Shown here: in pieces, positions 46,147 to 54,171 of the stretch
Layout of the letters: every line of letters begins with the position of its first letter
Numbering within the stretch: position 1 is the first letter of the stretch
Assembly (NCBI RefSeq): GCF_021432765.1
Contig: NZ_CP058908.1
Span: 760,001 to 824,000 of the forward strand
DNA: 64,000 nucleotides
Source of the DNA: Pseudomonas phenolilytica
Lineage (GTDB): Bacteria; Pseudomonadota; Gammaproteobacteria; Pseudomonadales; Pseudomonadaceae
Reading direction: 5' to 3'
The notes under the pieces: model-generated
Seen by the model: only the letters and a program-made list of their open reading frames with translations
Database searches by the model: none
What the model was told of the DNA's origin: nothing
Position numbers and translations under genes: made by a program

Positions 46147-47667
46147 ATGACTGTGTCCGCCCCCGAAAGACGGCCCGAGGACGAAAATCTCGGTGTCGGC
46201 GCCAACCTGGCCTACGGCCTGCAACACGTACTCACCATGTACGGCGGTATCGTCGCCGTGCCGCTGATCGTCGGCCAGGCCGCCGGCCTGTCGCCCGCCG
46301 ACATCGGCCTGCTGATCGCCGCCTCGCTGTTCGCCGGCGGGCTGGCGACCCTGCTGCAGACGCTCGGTTTGCCGTTCTTCGGTTGCCAGTTGCCGCTGGT
46401 ACAGGGCGTGTCCTTCGCTGGCGTGGCGACCATGATCGCCATCATCGGCAGCGACGGCGCCGGCGGCCTGCCGGTGGTGTTCGGCGCGGTGATCGCCGCC
46501 TCGCTGATCGGCCTGTTCATCACACCGGTGTTCTCGCGCATCACCAAGTTCTTTCCACCGCTGGTCACCGGCATCGTCATCACCACCATCGGTCTGACGC
46601 TGATGCCGGTGGCCGCGCGCTGGGCGATGGGCGGCAACAGCCAGGCGCCGGATTTCGGCAGCGTGGCCAACATCTGCCTGGCGGCCTTCACCCTGTTCAC
46701 CGTGCTGGCACTGAGCAAGGTCGGCAATGCGAGCATCTCGCGCCTGTCGATCCTGCTGGCGATGGTCATCGGCACCGTGGTGGCGGTGTTCTTCGGCATG
46801 GCCGACTTCTCCCAGGTACTCGACGGTCCGCTGATGGCGCTGCCTTCGCCGCTGCATTTCGGTGCGCCAGAGTTCCAGCTGGCGGCGATCCTGTCGATGC
46901 TGATCGTGATCATCGTCACCCTGGTCGAAACCTCGGCGGACATCCTCGCCGTCGGCGAGATCATCGACACCAAGGTCGACTCCCGCCGCCTGGGCGACGG
47001 TCTGCGCGCCGACATGATTTCCAGCTCGCTGGCGCCGCTGTTCGGCTCCTTCACCCAGAGCGCCTTCGCGCAGAACGTCGGGCTGGTCGCGGTGACCGGC
47101 GTGAAGAGCCGCTACGTGGTCGCCACCGCCGGCCTGATCCTGGTCACCCTCGGCCTGCTGCCGGTGATGGGCCGGCTGATCGCCGCGGTACCCACCGCCG
47201 TGCTCGGTGGCGCCGGCGTGGTGCTGTTCGGCACCGTCGCGGCCAGCGGCATCCGCACCCTGGCGCAGGTCGACTATCGCAACAACATGAACCTGATCAT
47301 CGTCGCCACCTCGATCGGCTTCGGCATGATTCCGATCGCCGCGCCGAGCTTCTACCACCACTTCCCGGCCTGGTTCGAGACCATCTTCCACTCCGGCATC
47401 AGCTCGGCGGCGATCATGGCGATCATCCTCAACCTGGCCTTCAACCATCTCAAGGCCGGCAACTCCGACCAGCAGTCGGTGTTCGTCGCCGGCAGCGAGC
47501 GCAGCCTGCGCTACCGCGACATCGCCGCGCTGCATGAGGGCGACTACTTCCGCAACGGCAAGCTGTACGACATCGATGGCAACGAGGTGGCGCTGGTCGA
47601 CGCCCATCACCAGCCCGAACCGCCCGCGCCGCCGCGGATGCACGCCGCCAGCTCCGGCAGCAGCTGA
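46147..47667 (+). CDS. Nucleobase:cation symporter-2 family permease (xanthine/urate/uracil type)
   Basis: The 506-residue inner-membrane permease has about 14 hydrophobic helices. The NCS2 hallmarks are YGLQHVLTMYGGIVAVPLIVGQAAG at the start of helix 1, QLPLVQGVSFAGVATMIAI in helix 3, the catalytic-like SADILAVGEIIDTK in helix 8, and the NAT signature region FTQSAFAQNVGLVAVTG in helix 10. This pattern is closer to the xanthine/uric acid branch than to UraA, but the exact base is not certain. GGGAGAAG lies before the ATG. A 12-bp palindrome upstream may regulate it. Confidence 0.9.
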   Translation: MTVSAPERRPEDENLGVGANLAYGLQHVLTMYGGIVAVPLIVGQAAGLSPADIGLLIAASLFAGGLATLLQTLGLPFFGCQLPLVQGVSFAGVATMIAIIGSDGAGGLPVVFGAVIAASLIGLFITPVFSRITKFFPPLVTGIVITTIGLTLMPVAARWAMGGNSQAPDFGSVANICLAAFTLFTVLALSKVGNASISRLSILLAMVIGTVVAVFFGMADFSQVLDGPLMALPSPLHFGAPEFQLAAILSMLIVIIVTLVETSADILAVGEIIDTKVDSRRLGDGLRADMISSSLAPLFGSFTQSAFAQNVGLVAVTGVKSRYVVATAGLILVTLGLLPVMGRLIAAVPTAVLGGAGVVLFGTVAASGIRTLAQVDYRNNMNLIIVATSIGFGMIPIAAPSFYHHFPAWFETIFHSGISSAAIMAIILNLAFNHLKAGNSDQQSVFVAGSERSLRYRDIAALHEGDYFRNGKLYDIDGNEVALVDAHHQPEPPAPPRMHAASSGSS

Positions 47668-47675
47668 GCACAGTG

Positions 47676-47706
47676 GCCGGGCGGCGCCGTGCACGGCCCG
47701 CCCGGC
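47676..47706 (+). terminator. Long GC hairpin after the permease gene
   Basis: GCCGGGCGG, one bulged C, GCCG, loop TGCA, CGGC, CCGCCCGGC pair over 13 bp. The stem starts eight bases after the stop; no T-run follows. Confidence 0.6.
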
Positions 47707-47748
47707 TGCGGTTATGCTCTGCGCTCATCCCCGGCCGCGGAGCCCCCG

Positions 47749-49149
47749 GTGAGCGATCCCCGCATTCCCCTCCCCTCGCTGTCCCGTGTCGATCGCCTCT
47801 GGCTCACCGAAGCCGTGCGCCTGCGCGAGGAACACGCCGGCCCGCTGGACGACGAGGAAGCCAACCGCCAGGCCCGCGCCGGCGGCGGCGACCTGTCCAC
47901 CCTCATCGAACGCCGCGCGCTGTGGCTGGCGCGCCGCGACGGCCTGCTCGAAGCGCTGCGCCACTGGCGCCAGGGCGCGCGGCTCGGCGCCATCGCCCTC
48001 GCCGTGCTGGCGATTTTCACCGGCGCCGGTCTGGCCTTCGCCGCGCTGGGTGACGGCCAGCGCCCGGTCAACGTGTTCTGGGCGCTCGGCAGCCTGCTCG
48101 GGCTCAACCTGCTGACCCTGCTCGGCTGGCTACTCGGCCTGGCGCTGGCCGGTGACAGCGGCGGTGCGCTCGGCCGGCTATGGCTCTGGCTCAGCGAGAA
48201 GTTCGCCCGCGATGCGCGCGCCGCGCAGCTGGCGCCGGCGCTGCCGGTGCTGCTGCAGCGCCAGCGCCTCGGCCGCTGGCTGCTCGGCCTCGGCGTGCAT
48301 GGCCTGTGGCTGCTGGCGATGACTTGCGCGCTACTCATGCTGCTCGCCCTGCTGGCGACCCGCCGCTACGGCTTCGTCTGGGAAACCACCATCCTCGGCG
48401 AGAGCGCCTTCGTCGGTCTGACCCAGGCGCTCGGCGCACTGCCCGCGCTGCTCGGCTTCGGCGTGCCGGATGGCGAGCAGATCCGCGCCAGCGGCACGCT
48501 CGCCGGCGATCTGGAAAGTGCGCGGCGGCAATGGGCCGGCTGGCTGGTCGGCGTGGTGCTGGTCTACGGCCTGCTGCCGCGCCTGCTGCTCGCTGCGTTG
48601 TGTCTGTGGCGCTGGCGCCGCGGCCGGGCCGCGCTGGCGATCGATCTCGAACAGCCGAGCTACCGCCTGCTGCGCGAACGTCTGCAGCCGCCCAGCGAAC
48701 GCCTCGGCATCCGCGATGCCGCGCCGGCACAGCTGCACGCGCCGAGCGCCGGCGCGCAGCTCGAGGCCGGCGCCGGCGCCGTGCTGGTGGCCATCGAGCT
48801 GGACGGCAGCCGGCCGTGGCCGCCGCCGCTGCCCAAGGGCGTGGCCGATGCCGGCGTGCTCGACGATCGCGAAGGCCGCCGACGCCTGCTCGATCAGCTC
48901 ACGCGCTTTCCGCCGGCGCGTCTGGCGATCGCCTGCGATCCGCGCCGGTCGCCGGATCGCGGCACCCTGGCGCTGCTCGGCGAGCTGTCGCGCTGCGCCG
49001 CCGCCACGCGCGTCTGGCTGCTGCAGGCGCCGGCCGGCGAGGCGCTGGACAGCGCGCGGCTGGACGCCTGGCATCAGGCGCTGGATGCGCTGGGCCTGGC
49101 ACATTCGAGCGCTGCGCCGCTGAACTGGCTGGAGAACGGACATGACTGA
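47749..49149 (+). CDS. DUF2868 membrane protein, first gene of a two-gene unit with a GTPase
   Basis: The 466-residue protein has an N-terminal cytosolic region (about 1-80, LWLTEAVRLREEHAGPLDDEEANRQAR). Four hydrophobic segments follow: about 85-105 (AIALAVLAIFTGAGLAFAAL), 112-140, 185-205 (GVHGLWLLAMTCALLMLLAL) and 265-290. A C-terminal soluble domain runs from about 290 to 466. It is a member of DUF2868, whose function is not established. The GTG start is chosen because no ATG is suitable; the Shine-Dalgarno is weak. It overlaps the downstream GTPase gene by eight bases. The pairing of DUF2868 with DUF3482 is recurrent in proteobacteria, as I recall. Confidence 0.75.
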   Translation: MSDPRIPLPSLSRVDRLWLTEAVRLREEHAGPLDDEEANRQARAGGGDLSTLIERRALWLARRDGLLEALRHWRQGARLGAIALAVLAIFTGAGLAFAALGDGQRPVNVFWALGSLLGLNLLTLLGWLLGLALAGDSGGALGRLWLWLSEKFARDARAAQLAPALPVLLQRQRLGRWLLGLGVHGLWLLAMTCALLMLLALLATRRYGFVWETTILGESAFVGLTQALGALPALLGFGVPDGEQIRASGTLAGDLESARRQWAGWLVGVVLVYGLLPRLLLAALCLWRWRRGRAALAIDLEQPSYRLLRERLQPPSERLGIRDAAPAQLHAPSAGAQLEAGAGAVLVAIELDGSRPWPPPLPKGVADAGVLDDREGRRRLLDQLTRFPPARLAIACDPRRSPDRGTLALLGELSRCAAATRVWLLQAPAGEALDSARLDAWHQALDALGLAHSSAAPLNWLENGHD

Positions 49150-50515
49150 TGCGCTGAAGCTCGCCGTGGTCGGTCACACCAACGTCGGCAAGACCTCGCT
49201 GCTGCGTACGCTGACTCGCGACCGCGGTTTCGGCGAGGTGTCGCACCGCCCCAGCACCACCCGTCACGTCGAGGGCGCGCGGCTGTCGGTGGATGGCCAG
49301 GCGCTGCTCGAACTCTACGACACCCCCGGCCTGGAGGACGCCATCGCCCTGCTCGACTTCCTCGAGCGGCTGGAGCGCCCCGGTGAGCGCCTCGATGGCC
49401 CGGCGCGCACGGCGCGTTTTCTCGACGGCGCCGAGGCGCGCCAGCGTTTCGAGCAGGAAGCCAAGGTGCTGCGCCAGCTGCTGGCCAGCGACGCCGGGCT
49501 GTACGTGATCGACGCGCGCGAGCCGGTGCTGGCCAAGTACAAGGACGAGCTGGCGGTACTGGCCGGTTGCGGCAAGCCGCTGCTGCCGGTGCTCAATTTC
49601 GTCGCCCAGCCAGGACATCGCGAGGAGGAGTGGCGCCAGGCGCTGGCGCGGCTCGGCCTGCACGCGCTGGTGCGCTTCGACAGCGTGGCGCCGCCGGTGG
49701 ACGGCGAGCGCCGCCTGTACGAAAGCCTGGCGCTGCTGCTGGAGCAGGCGCGGCCGCGGCTGCAGCGGCTGATCGAGGAGCACGAAGCGCAGGCCGCCGC
49801 ACGCCGGGCCAGCGGCGAGCGGCTGATCGCCGAGCTGCTGGTGGATGTCGCCGCCTGCCGACGCAGCGTGGCGGCGCAGCCGGAACTGGAGCGCGGCGCC
49901 ATCCGCGACCTGCACGATGCGGTGCGAGGCCGCGAACAACGTTGCGTCGAAGCACTGCTGCGCCTGTACGCCTTCGGCAAAGACGACGCGGCCGCCGGCG
50001 AACTGCCGCTGCTCGACGGCCGCTGGGGCGACGATCTGTTCAACCCCGAGACACTCAAACAGCTCGGCGTGAAGATCGGCGGCGGTATGGCGGCCGGTGC
50101 GGCGGCCGGGGCCGGGGTCGACCTGATGGTCGGCGGCATCACCCTCGGCGCCGCGGCGCTGCTCGGCGCGCTGGCCGGCGGCGGCGCGCAGACCGCACGG
50201 CACTATGGCAACCGCCTGCTGGGCAAGCTCAAGGGCCAGCGCGAACTGAGCGTCGACGATGCAGTGCTGCGTCTCCTCGCGCTGCGCCAGCGCCAGCTGC
50301 TCGCCGCCCTCGCCGCGCGCGGCCACGCCGCGCTGGACGCGATCCGTCTGAGCGGCCCGCAGGATCACGGCTGGCGCGAAGGCCGCCTGCCCGAGGCGCT
50401 GCAACGCTGCCGCGCGCACCCCGAGTGGTCGTCGCTCAACCCCGGCGCGCGTCTGCAGGATGCCGAGCGCCAGGCGACGCTGGACACGCTGCAAGCCGAG
50501 CTACGACACAGCTGA
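49142..50515 (+). CDS. GTPase with DUF3482 domain
   Basis: The 457-residue protein starts with a G domain. G1/Walker A is AVVGHTNVGKTSLLRTL (Lys17), a switch-like SHRPSTTRHVEG follows, G3 is LYDTPGLEDA, and a G4-like region is PVLNFVAQPG; a canonical NKxD is not seen. Residues about 300-345 are a glycine-rich hydrophobic hairpin (GGGMAAGAAAGAGVDLMVGG) that could insert into membrane. The C-terminal part is DUF3482. The eight-base overlap with the DUF2868 gene predicts co-translation and joint action at the inner membrane. The function is unknown; dynamin-like, transport or envelope-assembly roles are guesses. Confidence 0.78.
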   Translation: MTDALKLAVVGHTNVGKTSLLRTLTRDRGFGEVSHRPSTTRHVEGARLSVDGQALLELYDTPGLEDAIALLDFLERLERPGERLDGPARTARFLDGAEARQRFEQEAKVLRQLLASDAGLYVIDAREPVLAKYKDELAVLAGCGKPLLPVLNFVAQPGHREEEWRQALARLGLHALVRFDSVAPPVDGERRLYESLALLLEQARPRLQRLIEEHEAQAAARRASGERLIAELLVDVAACRRSVAAQPELERGAIRDLHDAVRGREQRCVEALLRLYAFGKDDAAAGELPLLDGRWGDDLFNPETLKQLGVKIGGGMAAGAAAGAGVDLMVGGITLGAAALLGALAGGGAQTARHYGNRLLGKLKGQRELSVDDAVLRLLALRQRQLLAALAARGHAALDAIRLSGPQDHGWREGRLPEALQRCRAHPEWSSLNPGARLQDAERQATLDTLQAELRHS

Positions 50516-50531
50516 GACAGGCAGGCTGTTG

Positions 50532-50583
50532 GTCTGCGCATAAGCCTCTGGTGGGCTGAAGCCCACCCGAGTGGTGCGCAGAC
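50532..50583. repeat. REP-like nested hairpin between convergent genes
   Basis: Outer arms GTCTGCGCA (50532-50540) and TGCGCAGAC (50575-50583) enclose an inner hairpin GGTGGGCT-GAA-GCCCACC. A second copy of the motif AAGCCCACC follows at about 50593. It resembles dispersed intergenic hairpins of pseudomonads, and could also terminate transcription of both genes. Confidence 0.55.
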
Positions 50584-50614
50584 AGACGTTTAAGCCCACC
50601 CTACGAGCGGCGGC

Positions 50615-51343
50615 TCAACGCTCCTTGGTGCCTTCCACTTCCTCGGCCATGCGTGCCAGGCCAAGGTGCCGCACGTCCGTGCCGCGCACCAGGTAGATCA
50701 CCAGTTCGGCGATGTTGCGTGCATGGTCGCCGATGCGTTCCAGCGAGCGCAGCGCCCAGATCACGCTGAGCACGCGGGAGATCGAGCGCGGGTCTTCCAT
50801 CATGTAGGTGACCAGCTCGCGCAGCGCGGTCTTGTACTCGCGGTCGACAGTCTTGTCGTACTGCGCCACCGACAGCGCCAGGTCGGCGTCGAAGCGGGCG
50901 AAGGCGTCGAGCGCTTCCTGCACCATCTTGCGCACCTGGTCGCCGATGTGGCGCACCTCGACGTAGCCCTTGGGCGACTCGCCTTCCTCGCACAACTGGA
51001 TGGCGCGGCGGGCGATCTTGGTCGCCTCGTCGCCGATGCGCTCGAGGTCGATCACCGACTTGGAGATGCTGATGATCAGGCGCAGGTCGGAGGCCGCCGG
51101 CTGGCGGCGGGCGAGGATGCGCACGCACTCCTCGTCGATGTTGCGCTCCATCTGGTTGATCTGGTCGTCGACCTCGCGCACTTGCTGGGCCAGGCCCGAA
51201 TCGGCCTCGATCAGCGCGGTGACCGCGTCGTTGACCTGCTTCTCCACCAGGCCGCCCATCGCCAGCAAGTGGCTGCGCACTTCCTCCAGCTCGGCGTTGA
51301 ACTGCTGGGAGATGTGTTGGGTGTGGTTGTCTTTGCTGATCAT
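50615..51343 (-). CDS. phoU: Phosphate-specific transport system accessory protein PhoU
   Basis: PhoU is a cytosolic helical protein that couples the Pst transporter to the PhoR kinase and represses the Pho regulon when phosphate is plentiful. The 242-residue protein has two homologous three-helix halves. These include the metal-binding helices around ERIGDEATKIARRA near residue 100 and ERIGDHARNIAELV near residue 205. The ATG at 51343 follows a GGAG-type site. It is the last gene of the pst operon, with a large inverted repeat between it and pstB. Confidence 0.96.
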   Translation of the reverse strand: MISKDNHTQHISQQFNAELEEVRSHLLAMGGLVEKQVNDAVTALIEADSGLAQQVREVDDQINQMERNIDEECVRILARRQPAASDLRLIISISKSVIDLERIGDEATKIARRAIQLCEEGESPKGYVEVRHIGDQVRKMVQEALDAFARFDADLALSVAQYDKTVDREYKTALRELVTYMMEDPRSISRVLSVIWALRSLERIGDHARNIAELVIYLVRGTDVRHLGLARMAEEVEGTKER

Positions 51344-51415
51344 TGTTCTCGCTCCGAGGAGACTGCCGCTAGGCGGCTCTGGTGCGCAGCGCACCTGGAA
51401 ATAGTCGAGTCGACA

Positions 51416-51523
51416 TTGAGGCCCTTGGGAAATCTTCGCTGGCGCGGAGGGCGTGCGCCGACAGTACATCTAGTACGGCAAGCGCGCCCGACAAAGCCAG
51501 GGGAGATTTCCCCATGGCCTCAA
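51416..51523. repeat. 108-base imperfect inverted repeat between pstB and phoU
   Basis: Arms 51416-51435 (TTGAGGCC...GGGAAATCT) and 51504-51523 (AGATTTCCCC...GGCCTCAA) match at 18 of 20 positions. Inside are nested pairs CTGGC/GCCAG, GGGCG/CGCCC and GTAC/GTAC. The outer right arm includes the pstB stop codon. Folded, it would form one long stem in the pst mRNA, suited to differential stability or termination within the operon. Confidence 0.7.
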
Positions 51524-52347
51524 CCGTAGCGGCCGGTGATGTAGTCTTCGGTCTGCTTCTTCGCCGGGTTGGTGAACAGCGTATCGGTGTCGCCGTACTC
51601 GATCAGCTTGCCCATGTACATGAATGCCGTGTAGTCGGAGACGCGCGCGGCCTGCTGCATGTTGTGGGTAACGATGACGATGGTGTACTTGGACTTCAGC
51701 TCGTAGATCAGTTCCTCGACCTTCAGCGAAGAGATCGGGTCGAGCGCCGAACTCGGTTCGTCGAGCAGCAGCACTTCCGGCTGCACGGCGATGGTACGGG
51801 CGATCACCAGACGCTGCTGCTGACCACCGGACAGGCCGAGCGCCGACTCGTGCAGGCGATCCTTGACCTCGTCCCACAGCGCCGCGCCCTTGAGCGCCCA
51901 CTCGACGGTCTCGTCGAGCACGCGCTTCTGCTTGATACCCTGGATGCGCAGGCCGTAGACCACGTTCTCGTAGATGCTCTTGGGGAACGGGTTGGGCTTC
52001 TGGAACACCATGCCGACGCGGCGACGCAGGTCGGCGACATCCTCGCCCTTGCGGTAGATGTTGTGGCCGTCGAGGTTGATCGCGCCTTCGATGCGGCAGC
52101 CGTCGACCAGATCGTTCATCCGGTTGAAGCAGCGCAGCAGCGTGGACTTGCCGCAACCGGACGGGCCGATGAAGGCCGTCACGCGCTGACGCGGGATGTT
52201 CATGCTGACGTTGAACAGCGCCTGCTTCTGCCCGTAGAACAGGCTCAGGTCGGGCACCTCGATAGCCACCGGCTCGGTGGCCAGGTCCAGCACGCGCTTG
52301 TCGCGGCCGAGCGAAGAAATATCGATGGAATGGGTGTTGCTTTGCAT
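51520..52347 (-). CDS. pstB: Phosphate ABC transporter ATP-binding protein PstB
   Basis: PstB is the ATPase that drives phosphate import through PstCA. The 275-residue protein has Walker [20 protein letters not shown] near residue 55 and the ABC signature [17 protein letters not shown]. Walker B is [14 protein letters not shown] and the H-loop is [13 protein letters not shown]. The [26 protein letters not shown]-terminus is typical. It follows pstA after about 100 bases that contain an inverted repeat. Confidence 0.97.
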   Translation of the reverse strand: MQSNTHSIDISSLGRDKRVLDLATEPVAIEVPDLSLFYGQKQALFNVSMNIPRQRVTAFIGPSGCGKSTLLRCFNRMNDLVDGCRIEGAINLDGHNIYRKGEDVADLRRRVGMVFQKPNPFPKSIYENVVYGLRIQGIKQKRVLDETVEWALKGAALWDEVKDRLHESALGLSGGQQQRLVIARTIAVQPEVLLLDEPSSALDPISSLKVEELIYELKSKYTIVIVTHNMQQAARVSDYTAFMYMGKLIEYGDTDTLFTNPAKKQTEDYITGRYG

Positions 52348-52388
52348 GTGCTCACTCCGTTCGCAGCTGCAAGCTGCAAGCTACCGCT

Positions 52389-52438
52389 GCACGCTTCGGC
52401 CGCGGCCCCGTTCCTCCGGAGGCTGGCCTGAAGCGTGC
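52389..52438. repeat. Inverted repeat between pstA and pstB
   Basis: Arms GCACGCTTCGGCC (52389-52401) and GGCC-T-GAAGCGTGC (52425-52438) enclose 23 bases. It is preceded by short direct repeats of GCTGCAAGCT. The structure may partly separate pstA from pstB expression. Confidence 0.6.
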
Positions 52439-52446
52439 CGCTTCAA

Positions 52447-54117
52447 TTAATGGTCGAGCGCCTTGTACTTCTCGCGCAGATGGTTGCGGATGACGACCGC
52501 ACTGAAGTTCAGCACCGCGATGACCAGCACCAGCAGGAACGCGGTGGCGTAGACCAGCGGCCGCGCGGCCTCGACGTTGGGGCTCTGGAAACCGACGTCG
52601 TAGATGTGGAAGCCCAGGTGCATGATCTTCTGATCCAGGTGCAGATAGGGGTAGTTACCGTTGAGCGGCAGGTTCGGCGCCAGCTTGACCACGCCGACCA
52701 GCATCAGCGGCGCCACTTCACCGGCGGCCCGCGCCACGGCGAGGATCAGGCCGGTCATCATCGCCGGGCTGGCCATCGGCAGCACCACGCGCCACAGCGT
52801 CTCGGACTTGGTCGCGCCGAGGGCCAGCGAGCCTTCGCGGATCATCCGCGGGATGCGCGCCAGGCCTTCCTCGGTGGCGACGATCACCACCGGCAGGGTG
52901 AGGATCGCCAGGGTCAGCGAGGCCCACATCAGCCCCGGCGTGCCGAACACCGGTGCCGGTGCGGCTTCGGGGTAGAAGATGCGGTCCAGCGAGCCGCCCA
53001 GCACGTAGACGAAGAAGCCCAAGCCGAACACGCCGTAGACGATCGACGGTACGCCGGCCAGGTTGTTCACCGCGATGCGGATGATGCGGGTCAGCACGCC
53101 CTGCTTGGCGTATTCGCGCAGGTAGACGGCCGCGATCACGCCGAACGGGGTGACGATCACCGCCATGATCAGGGTCATCAGCACGGTACCGAAGATCGCC
53201 GGGAAGATGCCGCCTTCGGTGTTCGCCTCGCGCGGCTCGTCGCTGACGAACTCCCACAGCTTGGCCGCATAGAAGCCCAGCTTGTCGGTGGTGGACATGG
53301 CGTTCGGCCAGTAGGCGCGCACCACCTTGCCCATGCTGATCTGCTGCTCGCGGCCGTCGACGGTGCGCACGGTGATGCTGTCGCGGTTGAACTGCTGCTG
53401 CAGCGCGATCAGCTCCTGCTCCAGCACGCGGTACTCGGCGTCCCATTCGGCGCGCTCGGCGTCCAGCTCGGCCTGTGCCGCGGCATCCAGACGACCGTCC
53501 AGCTCCAGCTTGCGGGTCTTCAGGCGCAGGCGCTCGAGGCCGTGGTTGATCCGGCCGATCTCGACCTTCTCCACCTGACTGATCTGCCCGTGCAACTGCT
53601 CGACCCGTTCGAGGCGGCGCTGCAGCTCGGCCCAGGCGGCGTCGCCCTCGGCCACCAGCTGCCCGGCCTCCTTGACGTTGAGCAGCTCGCCGTAGAAGTT
53701 GCCCCACTCGCGGCGCTCCAGCACCACCATGTGGTGCGGCGTGCGCGGGTTGCTTAGCCATTCGCCGACCACCCAGGAGAAATCCGCACCGTAGACTTCA
53801 CGGTTGCCGACCTTGAGCAGTTCGCGGGTCATGAACTCGCCACCCTCGACATTGACCGGCAGGCCGCTGGCCGCCAGCCGCGCGCGCGGCACTTCCTCGG
53901 CTTGCACCACCTCGCCGGCCAGCACGCGCGGTGCCTCGCCGGGAACCTGGTAGTCGGCGACCATCACGTCGGCCGGCCAGAAATGCGCCAGGCCGCGCAC
54001 GCCAATCACGGCCAGCAGGCCCAGGGTCATGATCACCGCGATGGCCACCGCACCGGCGTTCATCCAGATCCACGGAGTGCCACTCTTGACCCAGGTGTTC
54101 AACGAATCCTTTTTCAC
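52447..54117 (-). CDS. pstA: Phosphate ABC transporter permease PstA, long form
   Basis: PstA is the inner-membrane subunit of the high-affinity phosphate transporter. The 556-residue protein is longer than E. coli PstA (about 300). Residues 20-45 form the first helix (AGAVAIAVIMTLGLLAVIGVRG). A large extra region of about 200 residues precedes the permease core and holds a coiled coil (REVYG, LQRRLERVEQLHGQISQ, LDAERAEWDAEYRVLEQELIAL). The core carries IPRMIREGSLALGATKSETLWRVVLP, the EAA loop that docks to PstB. The start codon is GTG at 54117. Long forms are normal in Pseudomonas. Confidence 0.93.
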   Translation of the reverse strand: MKKDSLNTWVKSGTPWIWMNAGAVAIAVIMTLGLLAVIGVRGLAHFWPADVMVADYQVPGEAPRVLAGEVVQAEEVPRARLAASGLPVNVEGGEFMTRELLKVGNREVYGADFSWVVGEWLSNPRTPHHMVVLERREWGNFYGELLNVKEAGQLVAEGDAAWAELQRRLERVEQLHGQISQVEKVEIGRINHGLERLRLKTRKLELDGRLDAAAQAELDAERAEWDAEYRVLEQELIALQQQFNRDSITVRTVDGREQQISMGKVVRAYWPNAMSTTDKLGFYAAKLWEFVSDEPREANTEGGIFPAIFGTVLMTLIMAVIVTPFGVIAAVYLREYAKQGVLTRIIRIAVNNLAGVPSIVYGVFGLGFFVYVLGGSLDRIFYPEAAPAPVFGTPGLMWASLTLAILTLPVVIVATEEGLARIPRMIREGSLALGATKSETLWRVVLPMASPAMMTGLILAVARAAGEVAPLMLVGVVKLAPNLPLNGNYPYLHLDQKIMHLGFHIYDVGFQSPNVEAARPLVYATAFLLVLVIAVLNFSAVVIRNHLREKYKALDH

Positions 54118-54171
54118 GGATCGATACCTTTTCGAAAATCTCGGCGCAGCCGCCCGCGGGCGGCGCGTGCA

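Noticed and set aside
46141..47694. 517-residue minus-strand frame opposite the nucleobase permease
   Set aside because: Antisense to a permease with family hallmarks; the product is a low-complexity His/Gln/Asp-rich shadow.
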